Assembly (NCBI RefSeq): GCF_015624505.1
Contig: NZ_CP061379.1
Coordinates: 4,092,001-4,156,000, forward strand
DNA from: Bradyrhizobium commune
GTDB taxonomy: Bacteria; Pseudomonadota; Alphaproteobacteria; Rhizobiales; Xanthobacteraceae
Direction of reading: 5' to 3'
DNA length: 64,000 nucleotides
A program made the translations under genes and the position numbers. This document shows, in pieces, positions 42,439 through 50,636 of this stretch. The notes beneath the pieces are model-generated. The model was not told where the DNA came from. It saw only the letters and a list, made by a program, of their open reading frames with translations, and searched no databases. Numbering within the stretch: the stretch's first letter is position 1; the number at the start of each line of letters is the position of its first letter.

Positions 42439-43125
42439 ATGACCAAACCCGGCATCGTTTTCGCGCACGGTCTGTGGGCTGACGGATCGTGCTTCGGCAA
42501 GCTGATCCCGACGCTCCAGGCCGAGGGTCATGAGGTGATGTCCAGTCAGCATGGCCTCGACTCGCTCGCAACGGACATTGCCGCCGTGAAGGCGTGCCTT
42601 GCGCGCGTTCCCGGACCTGTGGTCCTGGTCGGCCACTCCTACGGCGGGACGCTCATCACGCACGCAGGAACCGATCCGCGCGTGGCCGCGCTTGTCTACA
42701 TCGCGGCGCTCGCGCCGGATTCCGACGAAACCTCTCAAAGCCACCTTGCCAAATTTCCAACCACGCCCGTGTTCGGCCATCTCGATGTGCCGGAGGGCCG
42801 CATCTGGCTCAAGCCAAGCGGCGTCAAGCACTTCGCAGGCGATCTGCCCGAAGCTGAGCAAAAACTGGTGTATGCGACGCAGGGGGCACCGGTGGCAGAT
42901 CTCTTCAACCAAAAAGCCGAGGGCACGGCATGGAAATCCAAGCCGAGCTGGTATGTTCTCGCCACCCAAGACCAGACGGTTCCCCCGGAGCTGCAACACT
43001 TCGTCTCGAAGCGCATGAACGCCACCACGACCGAAGTCGCGTCGTCGCATGTCCCCATGCTGTCGAATCCGGCTGTTGTGCTGGACGTCATCCGAAAGGC
43101 TGCGAGCGCGGTCTCGGCGCGCTGA
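42439..43125 (+). CDS. Alpha/beta-fold hydrolase
   Basis: A 228-residue protein from ATG 42439; the longer frame to 42328 has no site. It is a compact alpha/beta hydrolase of the esterase type: the oxyanion loop IVFAHGLWADGSCF, nucleophile elbow GHSYGG, an acidic residue in LATQDQTVPP and the catalytic His in SSHVPMLSNP. No signal peptide is present. It follows the binding-fold gene by 170 bp on the same strand; the two may or may not be co-transcribed. Substrate unknown. Confidence 0.9.
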   Translation: MTKPGIVFAHGLWADGSCFGKLIPTLQAEGHEVMSSQHGLDSLATDIAAVKACLARVPGPVVLVGHSYGGTLITHAGTDPRVAALVYIAALAPDSDETSQSHLAKFPTTPVFGHLDVPEGRIWLKPSGVKHFAGDLPEAEQKLVYATQGAPVADLFNQKAEGTAWKSKPSWYVLATQDQTVPPELQHFVSKRMNATTTEVASSHVPMLSNPAVVLDVIRKAASAVSAR

Positions 43126-43149
43126 CATCAGTCGGCGCAGCCTACAAGC

Positions 43150-43172
43150 GGAGACCGGCGCGACCGGTCTCC
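43150..43172. terminator. Hairpin after the hydrolase gene
   Basis: GGAGACCGG and CCGGTCTCC form a perfect 9-bp stem with a 5-base loop between convergent genes. There is no T-run on either side, so termination is plausible but unproven. Confidence 0.4.
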
Positions 43173-43261
43173 ACTGGTCAGAGGACGCTGCTGACGTCTT
43201 TCAGGTCGTCATTGCGGCGGCCCCACCATGGCGCTTCATGCCGTCGTCACGGTTGCCCCGA

Positions 43262-45001
43262 TCAACGGCAATCGTCGTCGTCGCGATCGCACGCGCCGCC
43301 CTCATGGTCGTCCGCGTCACGACCAAGCCCGGTCTCCGGCGTGAACGAAACGCCCCGGAGCGCTTCGGCGAAGCGCGCCGTGCGCACGGTGGTGAACGTC
43401 TCGCTCGCCGGCAGCGCAGTCGCGACAAGCTTGTCCTTGATCATGACGAGCTTGTTCGGATCAGCGCCCTGGTCGCCGCCGCCACTCACAGTGGAGGTGA
43501 TCGCCCAGATCGATGCCGTGCCGTCGGAATTGACGCGTCCGATGATGTTACGGAGTCCGTCGGTCGCGGGCGACCACGGCAGGCCGGTCGCAGCATTGTT
43601 GCCGGTCGGGTAGTCCCGCACGGTATAGGGTACGCCGAGACCAAGTCCGGCCTGGAGCGTGTAGCTCAGCTTCCAGGTCTTGGCCGTGTCGTCGAACACC
43701 CATTTCTGCAAGCCTGCTCCGGTCTGGGCTGCGGCGGCTGTGTAGGTGTTGGTCGCAGCGCTGAACGTATTGGTGCCGTCGCCCTCGTCGGCCACATAGA
43801 GCGTCTTGGCGTCCGCGAACCAAACGCCGAACGGGAACGAGGTCGCTGTCTTGGCGAGATTGATCGGAAACCCCTTGAGCACGCACATGTTGTAGGGCGT
43901 GACGCCGAGCGTCTGAAGCTTTGATGCATCATAGAAGATCGGCGTCGTCGGCAGCTTTGCCGATGCGCTGGGCAGACCGACGCCATTGGGGCACGCCAGC
44001 GGCTTGCCGTTGGCATCGAAGCCCGAGGTGTCGATGAAGTACACCGTGTTGATGCCGTTGCCGCCGCTGCCCTTCGTCACATAGATCACGTCGTTGAACA
44101 CGGTCAGGCCGCGGAAGTTGGTGTCCTTGCCAATCTTGTCCGCCTTCAGGCTCAACTGGGTGACATTGAAGCTGCCGACCGGCGTCGGCAGGCCCGGATC
44201 AGGTTGGTCGACGAGCGCAGCCTTCGCAGCTGTCATGATCTGCGCGCCGGCGCCAATGATCACGCCATTCGGCTGAGGATTGCTGCCATTACCGGCATTG
44301 CCGGTGGCATAGAACACGTTGGCGCCGGGCCGGTCGTTCAGAACAGCGGCGCGCCCGTTGTTGCCGCTATAGGCGTTGGTCTTGGTGAAGCGGAAGCGGC
44401 CGTGCTCGTCGACCGTCGCGATCACACGCGAGAACTTGGAAGTGACCGGGTTGGTCGAATCAACGACATCAGGCGTATTGGAGTTGGAGACGTCGACCGC
44501 GTCGACCGGAGCGAGGTAGCCCATGAACGATACGCTGTGGCGATCGATCGAAAGGTTCAACCCGATCTCGGACTTTGACGGGAAGCTCGTGACCATCTGG
44601 TCCCTGTCCGAGTTGACGCCGCGCTGGCCACTGTTCGGCACCTCCAGCGACTGGACGCGATGGCCGTTCAGCCGCAGCTCGTCGAGCACGATCTTGGACG
44701 TGATGCCAAAAGAGCTGTCGACCAGATCGTTGCTGAATACCATCGGATAAGTGCCGTCGGTGGTCGCCGCGGCGCAATTGGGCGCCACACAGTTCGGCGG
44801 CAATTGGGTGACGCCGGCCGTGATGTTCGAAGCCTTGTTGTCATAGACCGCCTTGCTCAAGAGCAGGTGGCCCGGGCGGAAATGAAAATCGTCCTGATCG
44901 GCCAGCGCCGGCATACTGACGAGCGCGGTAGAGGCGAGCAAGCCAGACACAAACAAGGTCCGCGGAAGCCCCGCGAACGCGCGCGATCCTTTGACAGCCA
45001 T
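43262..45001 (-). CDS. Secreted beta-propeller-like protein with Asp-rich C-terminus
   Basis: A 579-residue precursor from ATG 45001 (the in-frame start at 45067 gives no signal peptide at the N-terminus). The export signal is LPRTLFVSGLLASTALVSMPALA. The mature sequence is rich in Gly, Asn, Thr and Asp, with repeated short strands such as NFRGLTVFNDVIYVTKGSGG and FGVWFADAKTLYVADEGDG, which fits a propeller. The tail (DADDHEGGACDRDDDDC) is strongly acidic and could bind calcium. I do not recognise a catalytic site. Possible roles include a surface or calcium-dependent enzyme. Confidence 0.65.
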   Translation of the reverse strand: MAVKGSRAFAGLPRTLFVSGLLASTALVSMPALADQDDFHFRPGHLLLSKAVYDNKASNITAGVTQLPPNCVAPNCAAATTDGTYPMVFSNDLVDSSFGITSKIVLDELRLNGHRVQSLEVPNSGQRGVNSDRDQMVTSFPSKSEIGLNLSIDRHSVSFMGYLAPVDAVDVSNSNTPDVVDSTNPVTSKFSRVIATVDEHGRFRFTKTNAYSGNNGRAAVLNDRPGANVFYATGNAGNGSNPQPNGVIIGAGAQIMTAAKAALVDQPDPGLPTPVGSFNVTQLSLKADKIGKDTNFRGLTVFNDVIYVTKGSGGNGINTVYFIDTSGFDANGKPLACPNGVGLPSASAKLPTTPIFYDASKLQTLGVTPYNMCVLKGFPINLAKTATSFPFGVWFADAKTLYVADEGDGTNTFSAATNTYTAAAAQTGAGLQKWVFDDTAKTWKLSYTLQAGLGLGVPYTVRDYPTGNNAATGLPWSPATDGLRNIIGRVNSDGTASIWAITSTVSGGGDQGADPNKLVMIKDKLVATALPASETFTTVRTARFAEALRGVSFTPETGLGRDADDHEGGACDRDDDDCR

Positions 45002-45196
45002 TGGCGTTTTCCTAATTTTATGATTTTCGCAGGACGGACGGCCGGCCCACAGCGGCTCGGTGCGCACGCAGTCTGCGAGCGGACTGTTACAGGAATGCGA
45101 ATGAGATGCGACGCGCCTCAGCTTCCGTCAAGGCGCGCGAACGCTCAACGGCAAAGCGCAAAGAGGAGGCTCGTGAAATGCTGCGGTGCCTGACCT

Positions 45197-45291
45197 AGCG
45201 CGATGAGATTGGATGAACCGTCATCGCGCTTCAGGTTATTGTTTGCGCATGATCTTTTCGGAAAACCGCTTCGCACTTTTCCGGATCATGC
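45197..45291. repeat. Compound palindromic repeat, right copy (inverted relative to 40272)
   Basis: AGCGCGATGA / TCATCGCGCT inverted repeat (45197-45206 and 45221-45230) is followed by GCATGATCTTTTCGG...GATCATGC (45247-45291). This is the same pair as at 40272-40370, but inverted. It ends one base before the dehalogenase gene. Confidence 0.85.
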
Positions 45292-45292
45292 T

Positions 45293-46012
45293 TCAGCAGC
45301 CGAGCTTGTCGGCGACGCCGCCAAAATCCTTGGCGACAATGTCCCAATTGCCGGTGGCCTCGAAGTCGATCTTCTGATGCGGGCCGTACTCGGTTGGCCG
45401 CGCCACGAACGCAGTCTTCAGCCCGTATTTCTGCGCGGCCTTGAGGTCGTAATTGTGGGCGGCCACCATCATCACCTCCTCCGGCTTGAGGCAGAGCAGC
45501 CGCGCGGCGCCGAGATAGGTTTCGGGATCGGGCTTGTAGTGCTCGAACAGCTCGGCCGACATGATGAGGTCCCACGGCAGGCCGGCAAACTTCGCCATGT
45601 TGGTGAGCAGCGCGACATTGCCGTTCGACAGCGGCGAGATCACGAATTTGGTCTTCAGCCGGGTCAGGCCGGCGACGCTGTCGGGCCAGGGATTGAGGCG
45701 GTGCCAGCCCTTGGTGAGATGATCGAGATCCGCGTCGGTGAGGCCCTTGATCGCGAACTGCTCGACCAGCTTTTCAAGCGAGCGGCGGTGCAGATCGTCG
45801 AGCATGACATAGCCGCGCTCGGGGTGCTTGCGCACGTCGTCCATCGAGGCCGAGTACACGGCGCGCCAGCCGTCCACCAAGGCGGTCCAGTCGGCGCTGA
45901 TGCCGCGTTGTTTGCCCCACCACATGAAGTCGGTGATCAGGCTGGTGCGCCAGTCGACGACGGTGCCGAACACGTCGAAGACCAGGGCTTTGACGGCGGA
46001 AAGATCGGACAT
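45293..46012 (-). CDS. Haloacid dehalogenase type II (HAD superfamily)
   Basis: A 239-residue HAD enzyme. The nucleophile motif is FDVFGTVVDWR, the Ser/Thr motif SPLSNGNVALL, the Lys motif HYKPDPETYLGAA and the acidic motif VMMVAAHNYDLKAA. This is the pattern of (S)-2-haloacid dehalogenases, which hydrolyse 2-halocarboxylic acids with inversion; many homologues have other substrates. The stop is immediately after a palindromic repeat. Start ATG 46012. Confidence 0.88.
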   Translation of the reverse strand: MSDLSAVKALVFDVFGTVVDWRTSLITDFMWWGKQRGISADWTALVDGWRAVYSASMDDVRKHPERGYVMLDDLHRRSLEKLVEQFAIKGLTDADLDHLTKGWHRLNPWPDSVAGLTRLKTKFVISPLSNGNVALLTNMAKFAGLPWDLIMSAELFEHYKPDPETYLGAARLLCLKPEEVMMVAAHNYDLKAAQKYGLKTAFVARPTEYGPHQKIDFEATGNWDIVAKDFGGVADKLGC

Positions 46013-46044
46013 GGGCGCGCTTCCTTCTTGTTGTTCTTGTCGTT

Positions 46045-46163
46045 GTCATTCCGGGGCGCGCGGAGCGCGAACCCGGAATCCATTCTGCCTCGCTCTCTGC
46101 TGCCCGATGGATTCCGGGCTCTCGGGCCGCGCGCTTTGCGCGGTCCCGTCGCCCCGGAATGAC
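46045..46163. repeat. REP-like element with inverted ends GTCATTCCGGGGCGCG
   Basis: A ~120-bp element between the dehalogenase and glpX genes. It begins GTCATTCCGGGGCGCG, has internal CCCGGAATCCA and TGGATTCCGGG arms, and ends GCCCCGGAATGAC. The two halves form a long imperfect hairpin. This is a widespread repeat of Bradyrhizobium and relatives, as I recall it. Confidence 0.85.
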
Positions 46164-46171
46164 GGAGAACA

Positions 46172-47173
46172 TTAGTCGAGGTGGAACTTCGCCAGCTCGC
46201 GATGCTCGGCCTTGATGTAGCGCACGGTGCCGGTGACGGAGCGCATCACGACCGTCTCGGTCTCGATCACGCCGTCCTTGCGGAATTTGACGCCCGACAG
46301 CAGTGAACCGGTGGTAACGCCGGTGGCGGCAAACAGGCAGTCGCCGCGCGCCATGTCCTCGATGCCGTAGATCATCTTGGGATCGTTGACGCCCATCTTG
46401 GCGGCGCGCTCGATCTTCTCGCCGGAATCGAGGATCAGGCGGCACTGCATCTGGCCGCCGATGCAGCGCAGCGCCACGGCCGCGAGCACGCCTTCCGGCG
46501 CGCCGCCGGTGCCGAGATACATGTCGACGCCGGTATTGTCAGGGTCGGCGCAATGGATCACGCCGGCAACGTCGCCGTCGGTGATCAGGCGCACGGCCGC
46601 GCCGGTCGAGCGCACGCTCTCGATGATGCTGGCATGGCGGGGACGGTCGAGCACGAGCACGGTGATTCCATCCGGCCCAACGCCCTTGGCCTTGGCGAGA
46701 CGGCGGACGTTGTCGGCCGGCGTTGCGTCGAGCTCGACGACGCCCTTGGCATAGCCGGGACCGATCGCGAGCTTCTGCATGTAGACGTCGGGCGCATGCA
46801 GCAGCGTGCCGCCGTCGGCCATCGCCATGGTGGCAATCGAACCCGGCATGTTCTTGGCGCACAGCGTGGTGCCTTCGAGCGGGTCGACTGCGATATCGAC
46901 TTCCGGACCGGCGTTCATGCCGACCTTCTCGCCAATGAAGAGCATCGGCGCCTCGTCGCGCTCGCCCTCGCCGATCACGATGGTGCCCTGGATCGGCAGC
47001 TTGTTGAGCTCGCGGCGCATCGCGTCGACGGCGGCCTGATCGGCCGGCTTTTCCTGCCCGTGCCCGCGCAGACGCGCCGAGGACACCGCCGCCCGTTCCG
47101 TCACGCGCACGATCTCCAGCGTGAGAATGCGCTCGAGCAACGCTTGCGGCGGCACTGAAATATGGGTCGACAT
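46172..47173 (-). CDS. glpX: Class II fructose-1,6-bisphosphatase
   Basis: A 333-residue GlpX-type phosphatase. Family motifs are IVIGEGERDEAPML, VDIAVDPLEGTTLCA (metal site), GTGGAPEGVLAAVA and IYGIEDMARGDCLFAATGVT. It hydrolyses fructose 1,6-bisphosphate in gluconeogenesis; in autotrophic relatives also sedoheptulose bisphosphate. It lies downstream of hom on the same strand, an order often seen in rhizobia. 139 bp with a palindromic repeat separate the two genes. Start ATG 47173. Confidence 0.96.
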   Translation of the reverse strand: MSTHISVPPQALLERILTLEIVRVTERAAVSSARLRGHGQEKPADQAAVDAMRRELNKLPIQGTIVIGEGERDEAPMLFIGEKVGMNAGPEVDIAVDPLEGTTLCAKNMPGSIATMAMADGGTLLHAPDVYMQKLAIGPGYAKGVVELDATPADNVRRLAKAKGVGPDGITVLVLDRPRHASIIESVRSTGAAVRLITDGDVAGVIHCADPDNTGVDMYLGTGGAPEGVLAAVALRCIGGQMQCRLILDSGEKIERAAKMGVNDPKMIYGIEDMARGDCLFAATGVTTGSLLSGVKFRKDGVIETETVVMRSVTGTVRYIKAEHRELAKFHLD

Positions 47174-47270
47174 CGGCTCACTCCTTCAAGCAGTTTAGGA
47201 CAGAAGCTTCTGCCCACATCAATTCGCAACGCCTACGGTTCGTTCAAACCGCGCTCTCTCTTTTGCGCAC

Positions 47271-47311
47271 GCATTTATCGGAAAACCGCTTCACACTTTT
47301 CCGGATCATGC
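47271..47311. repeat. Palindromic repeat GCAT...GATCATGC, copy 4
   Basis: Degenerate left arm (GCATTTATCGG), intact central AAAACCGCTTCACACTTTTCC and right arm GGATCATGC. It lies directly after the hom stop codon. Confidence 0.75.
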
Positions 47312-47312
47312 G

Positions 47313-48629
47313 CTAGTTCTTCTCAATCCGTATGACCTGCGGCCGACCGCTGATCACCTTGTCCTTCTGCACGGCGGCGAGCGCGCGGCGCACCGCGTCC
47401 TCGTGCGTGGCGTAGGTGATCAGGATGACGGGCACGGGCACCGCCTTGCCGTTGCTGGGCGCAGCGCCGCCATTGGGATGACGCTGCACGATCGACTCGA
47501 TTGAAATCTTCTGCTCTGCGAGCCGGGTCGCGATCGCAGCCGCGGTGCCCGGGAAGTCGCGTGCCAACAGGCGGATGTAATAGCCGCCCTCGTGTCGCTC
47601 CATCGGCGCCTTCTTGGTGTCGCGCAGCTGCGCAATCGGGCGGCCGAACGGATTGGCGCGGATGCCGCGCGCAACGTCCGCAATATCGGCGACGACGGCG
47701 GATGCGGTGGCAGCGCCGCCCGCGCCCGGGCCGACCAGCGTGATCGGCGGAATGCCCTCGCCATCGATCGTGACCGCGTTGGTGACACCCATCACCTGCG
47801 CGATCGAGGAGGATTTTGGAACCATGGTCGGATGCACGCGCTGCTCGATGCCCTTGGCAGTGCGAACGGCAACACCGAGCAGCTTGACGCGGTAGCCAAG
47901 ATCGGCGGCCGCGCGAAGATCTTCCGGCGCGATGGAGGAGATACCTTCGACATACACCGCGCTTTGAGCAACTTTCGTGCCGAAGGCGAGGCTGGCGAGA
48001 ATGGCAAGCTTTTGCGCGGTATCGTGGCCATCCACATCGAAGGACGGATTGGCCTCGGCATAGCCGAGCCGCTGCGCGTCCTTGAGACATTCAGCGAACG
48101 ACAGGCCCTCCTGCTCCATCCGCGTCAGGATGTAATTGCAGGTGCCGTTGAGAATGCCGTAGACGCGATTGATGCCGGTTCCCGCAAGACCTTCGCGCAA
48201 CGTCTTGATGACGGGGATCGCAGCGCCAACCGCTGCCTCGAAATTCAGCGCACCGCCATGCTTTTCGGCGGCCTTTGCCAGCTTGATACCATGCTTGGCG
48301 AGCAGTGCCTTGTTGGCCGTGACGACAGATTTTCCCGCAGTCAGGGCCGCCTCGACCGCCGACATCGCGGGATCGCCGGCGCCGCCCATCAGCTCGACGA
48401 AACAGTCAATCTCGGGATGCGTGGCGAGCGCCATCGGATCCTTCGCCCATTCGACGTCGCGCAGATCGACGCCGCGCTTCTTCGCCTTCGAGCGCGCGGT
48501 GACGGCGACGACCCGAATGCCACGGCCGCTGCGGCCCGCCAGCGCGCGGGCCTGGGATTCGATCAAACGCACAACTTCGGCGCCCACGGTGCCGAGCCCC
48601 GCTATGCCCACTTTCAGGGGTGCAACCAT
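47313..48629 (-). CDS. hom: Homoserine dehydrogenase
   Basis: A 438-residue enzyme that reduces aspartate semialdehyde to homoserine, the branch to threonine and methionine. The N-terminal Rossmann site is GIAGLGTVGAEVV. The catalytic domain contains GILNGTCNYILT and the late AEANPSFDVDGHDTAQKLAIL. The C-terminal ACT domain (YYIRLLARDFPGTAAAIATRLAEQ) suggests feedback by threonine. It follows the aminotransferase gene by 41 bp and probably shares its transcript. Start ATG 48629. Confidence 0.96.
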   Translation of the reverse strand: MVAPLKVGIAGLGTVGAEVVRLIESQARALAGRSGRGIRVVAVTARSKAKKRGVDLRDVEWAKDPMALATHPEIDCFVELMGGAGDPAMSAVEAALTAGKSVVTANKALLAKHGIKLAKAAEKHGGALNFEAAVGAAIPVIKTLREGLAGTGINRVYGILNGTCNYILTRMEQEGLSFAECLKDAQRLGYAEANPSFDVDGHDTAQKLAILASLAFGTKVAQSAVYVEGISSIAPEDLRAAADLGYRVKLLGVAVRTAKGIEQRVHPTMVPKSSSIAQVMGVTNAVTIDGEGIPPITLVGPGAGGAATASAVVADIADVARGIRANPFGRPIAQLRDTKKAPMERHEGGYYIRLLARDFPGTAAAIATRLAEQKISIESIVQRHPNGGAAPSNGKAVPVPVILITYATHEDAVRRALAAVQKDKVISGRPQVIRIEKN

Positions 48630-48670
48630 GATGCCTAGGAAAACCTGCAGAAGAGAAACTTGAAGAGAAC

Positions 48671-49891
48671 TTAGCGCCGGTTGGCGAGCGGAACGACGTT
48701 GTGCAACGTTTCGATGCCGCTTTCAAGGAAGCGGCGCACACCGCGCGCGGCCTGCCTGATCCGTTGCTCGTTTTCCACCATGGCGATGCGAACATAGCCT
48801 TCGCCATGCTCGCCGAAGCCGACGCCGGGCGAGACCACCACGCCGGATTTCTCCACCATCAAGGTTGCGAACTGCATGCTGCCGACGCCGCGGAACGCTT
48901 CCGGCAGCGGGGCCCAGGCGAACATCGAGGCGTCCGGCGGCGGGATCTCCCAGCCGGCGCGGCCGAACGCCTCCACCAGCGCATCGCGGCGCTTGCGGTA
49001 GGTGTCGCGCATCTCCTTGATGCAATCGTCGGGGCCGTTCAGCGCGGCGGTCGCGGCGACCTGCACCGGCGTGAACGCGCCGTAGTCGAGATAGGATTTG
49101 ACGCGGGCAAGTGCGGCGATGACGCGGTCATTGCCGACCGCAAAGCCCATGCGCCAGCCGGCCATCGAATAGGTCTTCGACATCGAGGTGAATTCGACGG
49201 TGACGTCGATCGCGCCGGGCACCTGGAGCACCGAGGGCGGCGGATTGCTGTCGTCGAAATAGACCTCGGCGTAAGCGAGATCGGACAGGATCAGGATCTC
49301 GTGCTTCTTCGCGAACGCGACGAGGTCCTTGTAGAAGTCGAGGCTCGCGACATAGGCGGTCGGGTTCGAGGGATAGCAGACGACGAGCGCGAGCGGCTTC
49401 GGGATCGAATGCACGATCGCCCGCTCAACCGCCTCGAAGAATTCCGGGGTCGGCTCCGAGGGCACCGAGCGGATCACGCCGCCCGCCATCAAAAAGCCGA
49501 AGGCGTGAATCGGGTAGCTCGGGTTCGGGCAGAGGATGACGTCGCCCGGCGCGGTGATCGCCTGGGCCACGTTGGCAAAGCCCTCTTTCGAGCCGAGCGT
49601 CGCCACGACCTGGCTGTCGGGGTTGAGCTTCACGCCGAAGCGGCGCTCGTAATAGGCGGCCTGGGCCCGGCGCAGGCCGGGAATGCCGCGGGAGGCGGAG
49701 TAGCGGTCGGTGCGAGGCTTGCCCAGAGTCTCCTTGAGCTTCTCCAGCACATGCGGCGGCGCCGGCAGATCCGGGTTGCCCATACCGAGGTCGATGATGT
49801 CGGCGCCGGCATTCCGCGCGGCCGCCTTGGCCCGGTTGACCTGCTCGAACACGTAAGGCGGAAGGCGGCGGATGCGGTAAAAATCGTCCAT
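48671..49891 (-). CDS. alaC: PLP-dependent aminotransferase, AlaC/LL-DAP-aminotransferase type
   Basis: A 406-residue fold-type I aminotransferase from ATG 49891; the in-frame start at 49981 adds an unrelated extension. The PLP lysine is Lys239 in FTSMSKTYSMAGWRMGFA. The N-terminal DDFYRIRRLPPYVFEQVNRAKAAARNAG is typical of AlaC-like glutamate-pyruvate aminotransferases, and also of some enzymes called LL-diaminopimelate aminotransferase. Together with hom it fits amino-acid synthesis. Exact substrate specificity is not certain. Confidence 0.88.
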   Translation of the reverse strand: MDDFYRIRRLPPYVFEQVNRAKAAARNAGADIIDLGMGNPDLPAPPHVLEKLKETLGKPRTDRYSASRGIPGLRRAQAAYYERRFGVKLNPDSQVVATLGSKEGFANVAQAITAPGDVILCPNPSYPIHAFGFLMAGGVIRSVPSEPTPEFFEAVERAIVHSIPKPLALVVCYPSNPTAYVASLDFYKDLVAFAKKHEILILSDLAYAEVYFDDSNPPPSVLQVPGAIDVTVEFTSMSKTYSMAGWRMGFAVGNDRVIAALARVKSYLDYGAFTPVQVAATAALNGPDDCIKEMRDTYRKRRDALVEAFGRAGWEIPPPDASMFAWAPLPEAFRGVGSMQFATLMVEKSGVVVSPGVGFGEHGEGYVRIAMVENEQRIRQAARGVRRFLESGIETLHNVVPLANRR

Positions 49892-50107
49892 GGCTCTCTG
49901 GGCTCCGGGCAACCGGTCAGGACAGAATCGAGGGGCGATAAATACCCTTCGAGGAGATCTCGCCCCGCGCACAAAAATCACTCGAAATCAAATACTTGGA
50001 GTGACTTTCAGCGACGAGGACTGAACTCTTTCGCCCTGACTCTCGGCTGAACTGACGTCTTTTTAGCACGGAGTGGCGGGGGCGCCAGCGATTACGTCGC
50101 ACCGCTT

Positions 50108-50383
50108 CTATTTGGCGTCCTTTGCAGCAACGGATTGGCGGTCGCGCGCAGCGGCCAGTTCGGCTTCGATCTTGGCGCGCTGGTCCGGCGGGATGATCGC
50201 CTGATCACGCTCCGGCGGCAGATCGTGGACCGGGAGGTAGGCGCCGGGCTCCCTGGGATGGGCCTGCGCATCGGTGGGCGTGTAGTCAGCCAACTGGCTC
50301 GAGCAGCCGCCCAGGGCGAGCGCCGCAATCAGCAGCGCGCCGCACATTGGCAGCGTCTTTTGCAGGTCCCTCAACGCCAACAC
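50108..50383 (-). CDS. Small lipoprotein
   Basis: A 91-residue protein. I favour GTG 50383 (AAGGGA eight bases upstream), because the resulting N-terminus has positive charges (MLALRDLQKTLPM) before the hydrophobic region ALLIAALALGGC. ATG 50347 is possible but gives no positive n-region. The lipobox is LGGC with the modified Cys in LGGCSSQ. The mature part is proline-rich then charged and helical (DQRAKIEAELAAARDRQ). Function unknown; it would be attached to the inner or outer membrane. Confidence 0.7.
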   Translation of the reverse strand: MLALRDLQKTLPMCGALLIAALALGGCSSQLADYTPTDAQAHPREPGAYLPVHDLPPERDQAIIPPDQRAKIEAELAAARDRQSVAAKDAK

Positions 50384-50636
50384 TTGGGAAATCCCTTACT
50401 CGTCCCAATGCAGGGCTGGCGGAGACTAACCCGACAACCTGCCCAAGCTCAAACCATTGCTGCCCACAAATGGTTCGAGCGAGAAAACATCCAAGGCCCA
50501 CGCTGCGAGGGGTGCACCCCGATTGTGACAAAAGCAAGAAGCCTTGTCGCAGTGCAGCACATCTTCGCGCGCGTTTGGCGCCAAACCAGCGAGCTTCGCG
50601 GTGACGAGGACGGAATGAATCGTTACTGTCATCGTC

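Noticed and set aside
40287..42482. 731-codon plus-strand frame across LysR, the binding-fold gene and the hydrolase start
   Set aside because: It runs antisense to one gene and out of frame through two others, and is Arg-rich with no domain.
48630..48670. Possible riboswitch or T-box upstream of hom
   Set aside because: Only 41 bases separate hom from the preceding gene, too short for a SAM-II or other known riboswitch, and no hairpin-T-run is present.
50384..50636. Possible phasin or phaR gene upstream of phaC
   Set aside because: No frame in this 250-bp gap has phasin-like composition or a ribosome site. The PhaC length is that of class I enzymes, which need no subunit.
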